DNA from: Rhodotorula mucilaginosa
Taxonomy: Eukaryota; Basidiomycota; Microbotryomycetes; Sporidiobolales; Sporidiobolaceae
Length of the DNA stretch: 64,000 nt
Reading direction: 5' to 3'
Assembly (NCBI GenBank): GCA_034406715.1
Contig: CP137873.1
Coordinates: forward strand, 310,001-374,000
Shown here: positions 44,750 through 57,021 of the stretch, piece by piece
How the letters are laid out: each line of letters opens with the position of its first letter
Numbering within the stretch: the first letter of the stretch is position 1
Position numbers and translations under genes: made by a program
The notes under the pieces: model-generated
Databases searched by the model: none
Seen by the model: only the letters and a program-made list of their open reading frames with translations
What the model was told of the DNA's origin: nothing

Positions 44750-47231
44750 TCAATCAGAGATCTCGATGTACGCCGGCGGTGCCTTCTTGCTTCTGGCTTT
44801 GCTGCCACCACCGCTCGACGTAGCCGCGGTCCGCTTCGTCGCCGTCTTGCCGGATTTGCTAGTCGGCACAGCAAGTGGCGAGAGTCCATCGCTGTCGTCC
44901 GCGGGAAGGCTGGTACTCGTCGAACGTTTCTTCGCTCCTCCTGTCCGACTTCGCGCGGGCTTGGTCGAAGCGAACGAGTCCGAGAGCTTTGCGATCCCGC
45001 GCGAAGGAGCTCCCCGCTTTGAAGTAACCGTCTGAGCCGGCGCCCGCGATGAGATCGTCTTGGCGAGTAGCGAGGCGGGAATGATGTCCAAATCGTAGTC
45101 GTTGTCGTCGTCCTCCACAAGATCGGCGCGCATGTCGTCGTCGTCGCCGGCCTCAAGATCATCGCGGAGCAGCTCGTCCCGTGCAAAATCGAGCGCGTCC
45201 TGCGCAGCCTCGAGGCGCGCAAAAGAGCGCTCTTCGTCTCCCGGCTCATCGTCCGTAGCTTCGTCCCCGTCAGAAAAGTCGACATCGAGATCCTCGCGCG
45301 GGCGAGTCCGACCGACGACGTCGTCGTCATCGGCGTCTTCGGGTCCAAGATCGGAAGAAAAGTCGAAGCTTTCGCCGAGTTGGATAACCTCATCCACAGA
45401 CTCTGTGCGTCGCGGTTTCGCAGACGATTTTTTCGTCGGTTTTCGACGACCCTTCGCTGCAGGCGTCGACTTGTCCGCCGTTGCCGCGCGCTTCTTCCGC
45501 TTCGTCGGAGAAGGCGGTGGAAGAGAGGCGCTATCCGCATCGTCATCATCATCGTCTCCGTCGTCTTGGTCCTCCTCGGCGAGTGCCGCCTCTGACCCGA
45601 GCCCCGCCCCGGCCTTCGCTCGTTGCCTCGTCCGCTTTTTCCGTTTCCCTTCGACCTCTTCCATCCTCCTATAGCTACTCCGTACCAGGTCGGTCCAGTG
45701 TAACTCTGCATCGCAGGCTGGACAGTTGCCATGCGTTGGGAGCAGTGGCGGAGCGAGGACTGCAGGAGGAGCGGCGGTTCCGATGACGGCGGCTGCTGCT
45801 GATAGTGGCGGTCGTCGGTTCGGTCCGCTCGAAGCCGAAGAAAGAAAGTGCGAAGAAAGGCACGCGGGGTGAAAGAGAGCCGTGCAAGGATTGATAACGG
45901 CGCCGGAGGTCGACGCGTGCGATGATGCAGACGTGCAGAGGAAAAAAGAGAGGTGGTCCTACGAGGAAAAGTGGAGATTAGCGCGGCGTAGAAACGCTGA
46001 GATATGTCAACCTCGCTGGCTCACGGCGTGATCCACTTGCTGCGAGCAGAGATGGCAATCTCGAGACGAGACGAGTTCGGTCCACTTCGACCACTGCGCG
46101 TGGAAAAAGTCGTCTGTGCGCGGCCAAGATTACAAGCCAGCGGGCAAAGAGACACACGTCAGTAGACGGTCTCTTGCGCGAGATTCGATGAGTGTTCGAC
46201 AACGCACCGTCGTCTATTCTCATCCGCCCGATCGCGTCCTGTTCTTGCCTCTCGCCGATCCGGACCAGCCTGTCCCCATCGACGCCTTCCCTCCTCAAGT
46301 CGACCTGTACTCGTTCAAGCCATGTCGCCCTCTCGCCCCACGCGTCCCGCACCCGCAAAACGTCGTCCGTCTCGCGCCCTTTGCCCTTCTCCTTCTCGAG
46401 CAGTTTCTCAAACTTGTTCCACCCGGCGTCAGTCCGGACGGTCGGACCTGCGAGTTTCGCCCGGCCCCACCACGTGCGGGCCAAGTCGGAGAAGAGCATC
46501 ACGCGGAGGTTGAAGGACCGCCAGGGCGGGACGGTGAGCATGTACTGCAGGACTTGGATCCGGGTCTGGCCGCGGTTCGAGGCGGCCGTGCGAGGGAATT
46601 GCGCGACAGGTTTCGGCGCCGCCTTCTTCTTGACGGCTTTTGGCTTGCTGCCAGATTTTTTGCGCCCTTTCGTTGGCGTCGTCGCCGCCGCGGCCGGTTC
46701 AGACTCGGACCCGTCTTCGGCTGCCTCGGTTTCCGGAGTCGCAACCGGTACGGCATGCAAAAGGCGCGAAGCGTGCGGGTTCTGCCACGCCCATTCGAAC
46801 TGGAGCGCCTGTAGCTTGGTCGGGAAGCCGTACACGATCGCTTCCATCTCCCACGGTCGTGCGAGGCGGGTCTTGAAGGCCTGCAAGCAGAGTGTCATTG
46901 TAAGCGCCCTTCGTACAAGTCCAAACCTAGCAAAGCTGCTCTTGAGGTGAAGCACTGCGAGTGGCTCTGCGCTGCTCTCTGACTGAAGGGCGTCAAGACT
47001 CACACCTCCGACGGTCTCTCCCATGTGCTGCCTCCATCTCCTCGGCGGGTCGGGTGTCGATCCGATGTACGTCTGGTTGAGGCGTTTCGGGTTGTACGAC
47101 TTCAACAAGTAGCACGCGTAGAACGGCGCGTACGTGTGGTTCAGAATAGTCGATGTCGATGTCGAGGTTGAGGCGGTGACAGCAGCGGCGGCGGCGAGCG
47201 AGGGAGAGCTCGGCGGGCGGGCGCGAGGCAT
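44750..47231 (-). CDS. SLX1: Structure-specific endonuclease SLX1, with long C-terminal tail
   Basis: Catalytic subunit of the SLX1-SLX4 nuclease that cuts branched DNA in repair and rDNA maintenance; nuclear. Exons 47231-47004, 46880-46208, 46113-46025, 45958-44750; 732 aa. The GIY-YIG domain reads [36 protein letters not shown], then [21 protein letters not shown] linker leads to the C-terminal RING/PHD zinc domain, split by introns: [53 protein letters not shown]. About 300 further residues form a Lys/Arg-rich then strongly acidic tail ending PPAYIEISD. Most SLX1 proteins end soon after the zinc domain, so the tail is unusual. Two separate ORFs here are one gene, because the zinc domain is only complete when they are joined. 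Confidence 0.88.
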
Positions 47232-47598
47232 TGCCGGGTGGGAGAGCCTTTGTTTTTCCACCTCCTAAGGCCAGCGCTCAGTGCAGAGTGGTCAGTGAGA
47301 GGCCAAGGTCCCACTCTCGATGTTGGTTGACATCTCGCCGCGACTTCGCGCGGAAGGCCTGGAAAAAACGCCACAACGTGAAAAAGAACTACGAACCGGA
47401 GCGCACAGCGAGGCACAGAGTATCTTGACAAGTCGTTCATTGTACAGTCTACATGGAGGATGAGTCGATACATATACGGGCGCCGTCATTTGGTCGAATC
47501 CGCGCCGCCAACTCCGATCCGCGCTGGTTCTTCTCGTCGCGCGAGCACACACCCCGCCCCGTCGATCGAAACCTGCCGCCGCCCAGGCAGAGAGCCCC
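47232..47598. other. Intergenic: SLX1 promoter
   Basis: 367 bp between the SLX1 start and the aminopeptidase stop, both minus strand. No feature recognised. Confidence 0.5.
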
Positions 47599-49231
47599 TC
47601 AGAAGTCGCCGTCTCGATTGAGGCTGTCGAATCTGCCGGCGAGTTCGACCACGTAGCCCAACCCGATCCGGACAAACTCGCGTACGTGCTCGAGCGAGTA
47701 TTCCGGCCTGTCGATCGTGTCCTGCGCGGTGTGCATGCTGTCCCAGAGATCATCCAAAATCAGTATACCTGCTGAGCAGATTCGGACACAAGGGTACTGG
47801 TGGGAAAGGAAGCGAAAACGCACTCGGGGTTCGAGTCGGCGAATTTTCCCTCGGAGAGGCACGCGGCGGGGTACCCAGCCTTGTCAAAGCTTCCGTGATC
47901 GCTGTGCGTATTGGAAAAGCACCAAGAAGCAGCATCGTGCGTCAGCTCGCGGGGAGCCCAGAGTGGCGATGCGGCGGGCAATTCAAAGCGACGTTGGTAA
48001 CGCACCTGCACGCGTACCCGCACTGCGTCCTCGCGGCCGGCAGGGTCGCATACTCGTTGATCAAGAGCTCGATGTAGTCGGTCAACGTCGGCGAGACGCC
48101 GTCCGTGATCAAGCCGATGACGGGTTCGGTGCCGGGTCGGAGGTACGCCGTGACGTCCATGTGGTACATGGCTCGGATCTGCCTCCCTCCCGCCTTGTAG
48201 CTCTTGACTACTTCACTACTTCCGCAGAGACCACACTCTTCCGCGGACAGGAACATCCACTCGACCGCAGAATCGGTCGGCTCCCACCCGCTCTGGAGCA
48301 GCACCGACAGCACCTCAACGAGGGCCGCCGTTCCGGATCCGTCATCGTCCGCCCCGGGCGCACGCAGGAACGGCAGCGGACCCGTGCTATCTTGGTGCGC
48401 CGACAGGATGATCACGGGTGCTGAGTGAGCTGTAGAGTTGGTGGGGCGCGGCGACCACCGGACGATGATTGATTTTTGGTCCCACGACGAGTGCTGGAAT
48501 TCGGTGAAGGTGAGGTTCGCGTTCGGGTTGTGTTTCGTGTGCAGCTGCGCGGCCACACAAGAGGCAGAGCTCAGCAACGCTTCGAGTGAGAGTGTACCGT
48601 GGCGCTGCAGTCATCTCTCTTTGGGCGCACCTCTTTGAGATGATTGAGCAAAAACAACTGCGACTGGACGCCGTAGGTGGAGCGGTAGTGCCGGGTGTAA
48701 AAGTCGGTGAATTGGCGCAGGCTGTGTTGCCGAGAAGGTGAATGCCGTATCCTCCACGGAGGGTCAGAAATGGCAGAGGAGGAGAACACACAAATGCTTC
48801 ATTTCGACAAGGTTGATCTTGTCAAACAGAGATCGGAGCTGGTTTGCCCTGTGCTTGAGCTTCTTCGGATACGTGTTCGCTGGCGCTTGACTTGGAGTCG
48901 CAGCAGCCAACGCTTCGATCACCTCGTCGTCGGTTACGTCGACAAAGCGGGTCTGGTTGAAGACGAGGAGGGCCTTCCCTCCCTCGGTGACCCATCTCGG
49001 TTCGTGTTCGCCCCGCAACTGGACGAGACGAGGTTCTGTATAGGTTTCGAGGTACTCGTCGAGCTGCGTACGGTGCTCGAGCGAGAGGGACGCGAGATCG
49101 GGATGAGCAAGCGATGAGGTGGGGCGGCGGTCGTCGCTGAGCGAGAAGGGGATCTGCTCCAGCGGTGGGGAAGGCAGGGCGGTGACGCATACCAAGGCGG
49201 CCAATCCAAGCACACAAACTCTGGCCCGCAT
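47599..49231 (-). CDS. Secreted M28 leucine aminopeptidase (LAP1-like)
   Basis: Secreted or vacuolar zinc aminopeptidase of 428 aa. Exons 49231-48792, 48721-48631, 48544-48006, 47901-47824, 47737-47599. Signal peptide MRARVCVLGLAALVCVTA, then an inhibitor-like propeptide. The catalytic domain starts near FTDFYTRHYRSTYGVQSQ. Zinc ligands: His and Asp in LSAHQDSTG, bridging Asp in PGADDDGSGT, Glu pair in SAEECGLCG, Asp in YHMDVTAY, His in SDHGSFDKAGYPAA. A Cys pair (TQCGYACR) matches the disulphide-bearing loop of fungal leucine aminopeptidases. NPDMHTAQDT near the C-terminus is the usual NPxIHTxxDT motif and fixes the last splice. The second acceptor (48722) has an in-frame rival upstream. Confidence 0.9.
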
Positions 49232-49723
49232 GCTTGTGAGGGTGAGGAGCCGAGCGACAGAGCGAGACGCGGAAGGCTGCGGACGGCGAGTGGCCGAGGG
49301 GAGGCGCAGACAAGGACTCGGCGGACGCAACTTGGCAGAGTCGTTCTCGTCCTGACCAGAGAGCAGAGCGACTCGAGGCTGGTCGGGTACGCGTCCAGAG
49401 TCATTCGCAGCCGCCCTTCGCTGTTCGACGCCCGGCAACTAGCGCAGAGACCGGATCGGCTTCGCGTCTCTCGTTCTTCTGTTTCGACTTGTCGACCAAC
49501 ATTGGCCCCCTCGAAGAGTTACTCGCATCGATACCGACTGCGAGGCGAACGAGCCCTCTCTACGGTAAGCTTCAGCCTGTGCGACTGTCGGAAACGACCA
49601 AGTCCGGAGACTGGAACCGACCTCCCGTCTCGAGGGCTCGCGAAGGAGGGGCTCAAGCGCGTCAACCTCGTCCACACTCAGGCGCGCTGACTGCCCGAGC
49701 CACCCGTGGACAGGCCAGCACCA
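49232..49723. promoter_or_regulatory. Divergent promoter, aminopeptidase / RAX1
   Basis: 492 bp between divergent start codons. No ORF or repeat of note. Confidence 0.5.
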
Positions 49724-51560
49724 ATGAGCGCCACCTCGCAACCCACACAAGAGCGCCGGGGTGCCGCCGCCGCGTCACACCCAGGACGGAACCAACCCGT
49801 CGTCCGGAACCGTCTCCCTTCGCTCGCAGAAGTCCTCAGGCGCAGTACGTGGCCAGGCCTCCGACACCGTCTACATACATTGATATCCAATCACACAGAC
49901 ACGAGACCGCCCGTCGACTTGTACTGCTACTACCTCTTTCTCCAACGCGAAGGCTCGGAAGACACGCTCGACTTTTGGCTCGACGTGCAGCAGCACGAGA
50001 ACCTCTGTCAGTTCTCGCTCAAAGGGCACGAGATCACCGCGAGTACGGTGGACTGATGCCTTCAGCTGATCCCGTTGACAGGCCGGGCATACTTCAAGGA
50101 CTTGCAAAAATCGGGTATCGCCGTTCGGGACGACTGGCCGCAATACGCGCGCTATGCCCGCACGCGCGGCAGGATCTACGGCAACGTGACCGGGATCCGT
50201 CGCAGCGAGCGCGATGCGTCCACCACAGGCGCGAGTGCCAGATCGGCCTACGGCGGTGAGGAACGAGGCGACCACGACGAAGACGACTACTACGGCGGCG
50301 CGAGTGCGCAGTACTTTGACTCGCCGAGCGAGGCCGAGAAGCGCAGTTTCGACTTTGCTCCTCCGCATGCTGGCGCGAGCACGAGTACTGCTGCCCTGAG
50401 TCAGGCGGGCGAGAAAGGTCCGGCGGCGGCGAGGACGGACGGCGGCGGCCTCTTGTCCCCGACCGCGAGTGAATCGGGCGGGTTCGCGCGCGAGCAACTG
50501 AGGACTCCGAGTCCTCACCCGGGTCAACACGTCCCGCAGTATCCGCTGTCGCCAACCCTGCGCGCCATGTACCCTCACGACGACGATTTCGGCGCCGGTG
50601 GGGCGGGATCGACTGCCGAAGCGCAATTGCCTGGGAGTGGCAACACGACGACGTCTTCGAGTCGGAGACGGATGCTCGGTCGCCGCGGAGGGAACAGTAT
50701 GAGCGGTGGGGGGAACGCCGCCCAGCCGTTCATCATGCGATCGAGTGCGATCTCACGAACCGACTTGATCGCATCGGCCGAGCGGATCTTTACCCGCTAC
50801 CTGATGCCCGGAGCCGACAAAGAGATCTACTTGCCCCCTTCTCTGCGGATTACGTCCTTCCCACTCTCGAGTTCGAACCTGCCCGCCGTCACCCACCCCG
50901 ATTACGACCGCGAAGCCGCCGCGCAAGCCGCGATCCCGGACCTGTTCCACCGCCAAAAGGAGTTTGTTTACCGCGCGATGGAGTCGGACTCGTTCCCGCG
51001 CTTCTTGCGCACCAAGGCGTTTGGCAACCTTACGCCGCTTTCGGCGTTGACGAGGTTGGCGATCGGGTTGCTGGCGCTCTGGGCGGGTTTGGCGACTGGG
51101 TTCGCGTTCATCTTTCTCGATGCGAAACCAAAAGTCAGGCGACTCTGGGTGCGTCCACGGTGGTCACGTCACGTCGTCGTCAGCATCTGTGTGCAAGAGC
51201 GGAGCACGAGCTGACTGCGTTTCGTCCGTTGTAACGTCGTCGGACGCACAGGTCATCCTGCCCTTCACGGTCTCGATCATGTACCTCGTCGCGTGGTCGT
51301 ATGACCTCGACCCTCTCCTCGTCTTCATGGGTCTCTCCGAGACGGTACGTCCCCCGCGGACCCTTCATGTCCTGCGCCCCGAGACCTGATCACAACGCCC
51401 ACTCTTCCCCGCGCAGACTCCCTTCCGCACGATCGGCATCCGCGAACCTTACGTCCGCAAACTACTCTTTGGCCGAGCGCTCTGGGTCACCTTCTTGACT
51501 GCCGTCATTGTCGCCGTCTTGACCGTCATCTTCTGGGCGGTGCCCGGTCACCGGCTCTGA
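49724..51560 (+). CDS. RAX1: RGS-domain membrane protein, bud-site selection (Rax1)
   Basis: 522 aa in five exons, 49724-49844, 49899-50042, 50082-51148, 51252-51344, 51417-51560. The N-terminal RGS-like domain begins LPSLAEVLRRNTRPPVDLY and contains TLDFWLDVQQHENLC, matching Rax1. A low-complexity insertion (acidic, Ser/Gly-rich, residues about 120-285) splits it from the second half of the domain: TDLIASAERIFTRYLMPGAD, EIYLPPSLRI and EFVYRAMESDSFPRFLRTKA. Three hydrophobic segments follow (LAIGLLALWAGLATGFAFIF; VILPFTVSIMYLVAW; FLTAVIVAVLTVIFWAV), the usual Rax1 layout. In yeast Rax1 with Rax2 marks bud sites at the cell cortex; that role here is by orthology. Confidence 0.88.
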
Positions 51561-51985
51561 TTTTGGACAGGTGCCGCGCCTCTATCTCGTCCCTTGTTGT
51601 TCCACACCCACCACCACTTCGACTTTTTCCCTGTCTGTTCTTCGGCCCTTATCTGTTTCGCCTCGCAGTCGCTGGCGACTTTCTTCTGGTGCTTCACGGC
51701 CGGGTCGCGAGAGGTTCCGACCCTCTTCGCCGCTCCCTTTTCTGCGATACCCTCCTTTTTGATATCACGATATCTCCTTCCCTAAATACCAACTCGATAC
51801 CATGTTACTCCGAACCCTTTGCAATGTCTATGCAGATACTCGATCGTCACTGGAGCACAAGTCCGCCAAAGTCCGCGGCGACGTTGTCGCGTCGAGGCGC
51901 GTCGTTCATCTGAGCGGGAGATTTAGCTCTCTCATCTGCTCCAGCGCCAGCTGCCGAAAGCGACAAGGACGACTAGGTCCCCAGG
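51561..51985. other. Intergenic: DPB2 promoter
   Basis: 425 bp between RAX1 and DPB2, same strand; slightly AT-richer in the middle. No gene seen. Confidence 0.5.
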
Positions 51986-54466
51986 ATGCAGCCACGCCCG
52001 CGAGGCGGCCGCACCGCTTCCGTCATCACTCCGCTCTCGACAGCTCACCTCGCTCGCCGCATCTTTCAGCAAAAGTACTCGCTCCAGCTCGCGCCGGGCG
52101 TCATAGAATGGCTCGAGAGCTTTGTCGCCAACTTTGAGATGGAGGACGACGAGGAACAGATCGTCAGCACGTTCGAGCACTTGGTGCGCGGTTGCATCGG
52201 CAGCGGCAGCGGGTTGGGCAAGTTTCTCTCTCTCTGCCCGCCGTTCTCCAGTCCACACTCGCTGACTGTGACTCTCCGTATACCCCCTCAATAGACGGAC
52301 CCAGCAAGATCACCGTGCCGCTACTCGAAGAGACGTACGAGAAACTGCTCGTGGCCGCAGATCCAGACTCGAACGGTGCAGGTGGTGATGGCGGCGCCGG
52401 AGACGATCTCGACGCTTCCCAATACTTCAAGATCATCGATTCGTTCGACTTGCCTGCATGGAGGTGGGACGACGTGCGAGGGGGTTTCGAGAAGTACGCT
52501 TTCCACGCATTCCAGATTTTTGCTTCCGCGAAACGTCTCTTGCTGTTGCTGATCCCATAGTGCATATCATCACATCAGGCCCAAAGACGCACCGTCAATA
52601 GCGCCTGGACCTTTGTCAAAGTCCCGATACCTCCGAGATCGGTTCAACATCATCAAGCAGGTCATTCTGCGGAACGAGCACTTTTGCCCGCCAACGGTGG
52701 TCGACGCCGCTCGAAGCGATTACATGAAGGTTCGCGCGACAGATCGGTACATGTCCTTACAGTTTTGCTCCTGACACTGGCTGCTATACACAGCTGACGA
52801 CGATCAAGAACCTGCTCGGACGACAAGGCGGGCATTTCTTGCTGTTCGGACTCCTGACCCGCATGGAGGACAACGAATTCTACCTCGAGGATCTCGACGA
52901 CAAAGTCAAGCTCGACTTGTCAGAAGCCGTAAGCTAAACCCCCTCTCTTTCGCAAGCTCCCGTCACTATATTGACAGCCGACGATGGCAGACGCCCGAGT
53001 CGGGCTTGTTCACCGAAGGTAGTTTTGTCCTCGTCGACGGCGACTTTGGCTACGACTCGGTCTTCAAAGTGGCAGAGATTGGGCACCCGCCCAGTGAGCG
53101 ACGCGATGAAGCCATGTATGTACGAGTACCGCGTTTACTGGCATACGATAAAGACTTGCTGACAACGCTCCACTTCCTGCAGGAAGATCCACGGGCACCA
53201 CGACTTTCTCGGTGTCGGTGTCGTTTCGGCAGCCGAAGAGGTGAACAAAGAGTTCCCTCGTCCGCTGTCTCCGCTCGTGCAGACCACGAACTGAACTCCG
53301 AGCTGTGTCGGACTGCAGGCCGACCTCATCGCCGCCGAACAATCGCCCCATCACGAAACCTCCTTCATTCTCCTCTCCGACCTGCATCTCGACAACCCGC
53401 GCGTCATGACCGCGCTCGGCGAGGTGTTGAGTGCGTACAACGACATGGACGAAAAGAGCGTCCCGAAACTGTTTGTCCTGTGCGGCAACTTTCGGAGTCG
53501 ACCTTGGCTCTTTAACGGCGAAGCGATGCGCGACTATACAGGCACGCCACCGGATCCTGTTTCTTCTCCACGTGGTGTCCTCCACTGACTTGTTGAGAGA
53601 ATGCAGACCTATTTGCCTCTCTTGCCGGTCTCCTCGCATCGTTCGAGACGCTCCTCGCCTGCTCTCATTTCCTCCTCGTTCCCGGCCCGACCGACCCCTG
53701 GTCTTCCGCCGCTCTGCCTCGCCCCCCTCTCCCAACCGCCCTCCTCAAGCCCCTGCTCTCGAAAGTGCCGAACGTGACGCTCGGCAGCAACCCGTGTCGG
53801 ATCCGGTGGTTCAGTCAAGAGATTGTCATCTTTCGCGACGACTTAATGGGACGGATGATGCGCAATGCGGTTCGGTTCCCGGCGGAGGAAGGTGGGGGTA
53901 CGGGTGGCAGGAAGGGTGACCTCCGGAAAGCGGTGAGTTCCACAGTCTGGTGGCAGAGTTTGCCTGTTCTTCTCGTCGTCGTCGCTGACGGGCGGTTCCT
54001 CTTCGCCCCCCGCAGCTCGTGCAAACGGTGCTGGACCAAGCACACCTCGCACCGCTCCCGATATCTGTCCGACCTGTTCTGTGGGATTACGATCACGCAT
54101 TGCGCCTGTACCCGATGCCAACAACCGTGAGCAAAGCATACCCTCGTTGCCGTCCTTGGCATCACTCGCAAAAGTTCAAGCTCGACTAACGAGAGCACTT
54201 TTTCTTTGCCAGCTCGTCCTCGCCGATTCGTTCGAGCCGTACAAACTCGTCTACGAACGCTGCCTCGTGTTCAACCCGGGTTCGTTCCACCGAAAACGGT
54301 TCGGATGGAGCACGTACCACCCGCACATGGTCGAGATCCGAGACCGAATGGAGGAAAGGTGCGCGCGCGCTCGAGTTTTCTTCCTTTCATCTCGGACCTG
54401 TCTGCGACAAAAGACGCTGACCGCGAAGTTTGTGTTTCCAGTGAGCTTCCGGGAGTGGATGATTAG
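51986..54466 (+). CDS. DPB2: DNA polymerase epsilon subunit B
   Basis: Second-largest subunit of the leading-strand replicase, linking it to the CMG helicase; nuclear, 576 aa. Eleven exons: 51986-52217, 52295-52493, 52579-52729, 52794-52928, 52991-53115, 53183-53240, 53319-53541, 53607-53932, 54016-54126, 54213-54358, 54442-54466. [18 protein letters not shown] and ITTIKNLLG-type [20 protein letters not shown] mark the OB domain; [15 protein letters not shown] and [11 protein letters not shown] mark the calcineurin-like phosphoesterase fold, which is inactive in B-subunits. The C-terminus [20 protein letters not shown] is diagnostic. Introns 1 (GCAAGT) and 7 (GCACGC) are GC-AG: no GT donor of acceptable intron length restores the conserved frame. 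Confidence 0.94.
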
Positions 54467-54607
54467 AATCGCTGCGTCGCCTGTAGCCCTACGGTTCTTG
54501 TCTGCGGAGGCTGAATCGCAATGACATCAACAAAGAAGGGAAGTGGGGGACTCTGTACAACTATACATGTCGAATGGAGGGGAGAGTGAGGACACGATGT
54601 ATAGCTT

Positions 54608-56240
54608 TTAACCGTCCATGACCACTTCGGAAACTTGTCCACCTCCGAGCATGACTTGATCCGGCCTCGTTCCAGCACTCCCCGCTCCTCCTCCTGCGCC
54701 CACGACCGTGACGCGGGGAGCTCCCACCTGCTGCCACTCACTGACGAGTTGCCCCATCCTTGCAACCCCTTCGGCCTGTTCCATCCCTTCGGCGATTTGA
54801 TCCGCACACGGGACCCACGAGACGAGCGGAGTCGAACCCGATTCGTAGTGCGCTTGGGAGAGGTAGAGCAGTAACCCTGTTGGGTGCAACGGGATCGTAA
54901 GGGGGACGGGGGGCGTGGGGACGCTTGATGGAGAAAGAGCAGAAGGATCGGGGACGGGGACGGGGACGGGGACGACGAGCGCCGAGATGTCGAAGGTTTG
55001 GGGTGGGGTCGAGTTGAGTGCGGCGAGGAGTGGGAGGAGGACAGCGGGCGAAAGAGGCGGCGCGAGATTAGGGACGGGGAGGACCAGCAACGGGCGAGCG
55101 GTTCCGCCGCCTGTGGGCGTCGAACCGGTCTCGGACGACGAGGAAGGCGGACTGTACACCTGCGGCGGTAGTTCAGACAACTTGGAAGCGATGAAGAAGG
55201 CTCTGTGCGTGCGTGCAACGGGCAATCTGAAGGAGTCAGCTGCTGCCTCCGAATCGGGTGTTGCCCCGGCAGCCGGAGCGAGAGGAGAAAGAGGAAAAAG
55301 AGCCACTGAGGAGCACGCAACGCACCGCATCTCGGCTTCGCACTGGACGAGGTACTGTGACCTCCATTTGCACACGTCGAGGACCCAGAGGACGCCGAGG
55401 TGGGAATCCTGTGCGACACGTCCAACGGAGGGGGGAGAGAACCCGGATGAGCTTTCTTCCGAGCGTCAGTCATTCTCATAAAGGGCGGAAGTCGTACCCA
55501 GACCGTATCGAGGAGGCAGTCGGCTGGCAGGGAAGTGTAGAACCGTCCGAGAGCGCGGCTGCCTCGAGTTTCCGACTGGCGTCAGTTGGCGAGGACGGAG
55601 CAGGAGAGCGTTCATCAGAAAGTGCTCACCCGGCTACACGACTGTACAAGATCGTGTTGTTGCCGCCTGAAGGAGCGAGTGTCAAAGTAGGCGGTCAAAT
55701 TTCAGTGACTTCTCTCCAAAGGGGTGAAAGCCCAAAAACGGGATGGGGGAGCTGACCTTGTTCGGACGCAGTGGCGCAGAGGCAGCGTTTCCCCTTGGGG
55801 ACGACGACGGCTCTCCAATCCGAGTCGATCCCTTCCGGGAGGCCGTAGCGGAGGTCGAGCGTCTCTGCGTACGAGAGGAGGTTCTTGGCCCAGGCTTTGT
55901 ATTTCGGTTTGAAAGCCTTGCGTTTCGTCTTTGAGATGACGGGCGCAGCCTCTGGGTGGCTGTCTGTCTGGCTGCGTTGTTGTTGTTCGGAAGACGACGA
56001 GGCTGCGAGCGGTGGTGGCGGCGGCGAGTCGGCTTCGTCGGCCGAGGAGCCCGCGAGTGACAGGTCCTCCAAGTCGTCAAGGTCTCGGAAGGCAGTTCTC
56101 GCTGCTTCGATGGCTGTCGTCCTGCGCTGTCGCTGTGCGTCGAGGGCTTGGAGTCGGCGGAGGGCCTGAGTGGAGTGAGCCGAAGGCGGGGCGGCGTGGA
56201 AGCTCTTTCGCCTGCCGAACGGATCCGACTGCTTCGACAT
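54608..56240 (-). CDS. SNUPN: Snurportin-1 (m3G-cap snRNP import adaptor)
   Basis: Imports m3G-capped spliceosomal snRNPs with importin beta; shuttles between nucleus and cytoplasm. 460 aa in four exons, 56240-55757, 55666-55630, 55558-55498, 55408-54608. The N-terminus MSKQSDPFGRRKSF with a long Arg/Gln helix fits an importin-beta-binding region. The cap-binding domain reads GLPEGIDSDWRAVVVPKGKR, GGNNTILYSR, GRFYTSLPADCLLDTVW, GVLWVLDVCKWRSQYLVQCE and AFFIASKLSELPP, then LLLYLSQAHYESGSTPLVSW, which matches the HYxxGSTPLVxWL segment of snurportin. A Pro-rich low-complexity insertion lies before the last block. Orthology rests on motif order, so fairly secure. Confidence 0.85.
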
Positions 56241-56437
56241 GGAGCCGCTTGCTCTGTTTTTCGAGTGTTTAGCCGACTCGCTTGCTCAGCCCCAGGAGGC
56301 AGTACGCTCTAGACGAGAAAGAGAGTCGGGAGAGAGAGAGAGAGAGCAACTGATGAACCGTTCCGCGTGAGAGCGACCGAGTCGACCTCGCCTAGACTCG
56401 ATCTCGTTGACGCACTTCACAGACAGGCAAAGCGAGA

Positions 56438-56901
56438 ATGTCGGACGCAGCACAGTCACCGCCCAACGAGAACAACAACGCACCCGCACCCGCCGCCGAA
56501 GAGCAGCAGCTGCCCGGTCCCGGCGCGTTCCTCAAGGGCGTCGTCGGTCAACCCGTCGTCGTCAGGCTCAACAGCGGCGTAGACTACAGAGGCACGTAGC
56601 CCCTGATCCCCCCTTTTGTCTATGGCCCATGACCGCTGACAATGCGCCGTTCGATCAATCCGCACTCCCACCCCGCAGGCGTCCTCAGTTGCCTCGACGG
56701 CTACATGAACATTGCGCTCGAACAGACAGAGGAATACGTCAACGGTCAAAAGACCAACGAGTACGGTGACGCCTTTGTCCGAGGAAACAACGGTACGCCT
56801 CCTCACCCTTCTCCGTGCCTGCTCCGACTGGCTCTCTCTGACCCCTCTCCTCTCATTCACACCCTCCAAACACAGTGCTCTACATCTCCCGACTGTCATA
56901 G
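56438..56901 (+). CDS. LSM6: U6 snRNA-associated Sm-like protein LSm6
   Basis: Subunit of the LSm2-8 (U6 snRNA) and LSm1-7 (mRNA decay) rings; 97 aa. Exons 56438-56591, 56679-56792, 56876-56901. After an Asn/Pro/Ala-rich N-terminal extension of about 28 residues, Sm1 reads VVGQPVVVRLNSGVDYRGVL with CLDGYMNIALEQ, and Sm2 ends AFVRGNNVLYISRL, the usual LSm6 pattern. Intron 1 (56592-56678) begins GCACGT: a GC-AG intron that is the only way to obtain DYRGVLSCLDG. Divergent from snurportin across 197 bp. Confidence 0.93.
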
Positions 56902-57021
56902 AACGCGGATTCTCGAGAAATGCGTCACAGAGGGTGACGCGCTATTCCCGCCGCTCGCCCCTGCCCGCCATCTCTTTTGTATACCTACTCGCCTTTTTTG
57001 TAACAACCTTGCATGAACCAG

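Noticed and set aside
44750-45664. Separate gene for the acidic protein downstream of SLX1
   Set aside because: The SLX1 zinc domain is completed only by the upstream part of this exon, with good splice sites and continuous frame.
53542-53606. GT donor at 53572 for DPB2 intron 7
   Set aside because: It keeps frame but leaves an intron of about 35 nt; the GC donor at 53542 gives a normal 65 nt intron and the conserved DYTD-LFASL join.
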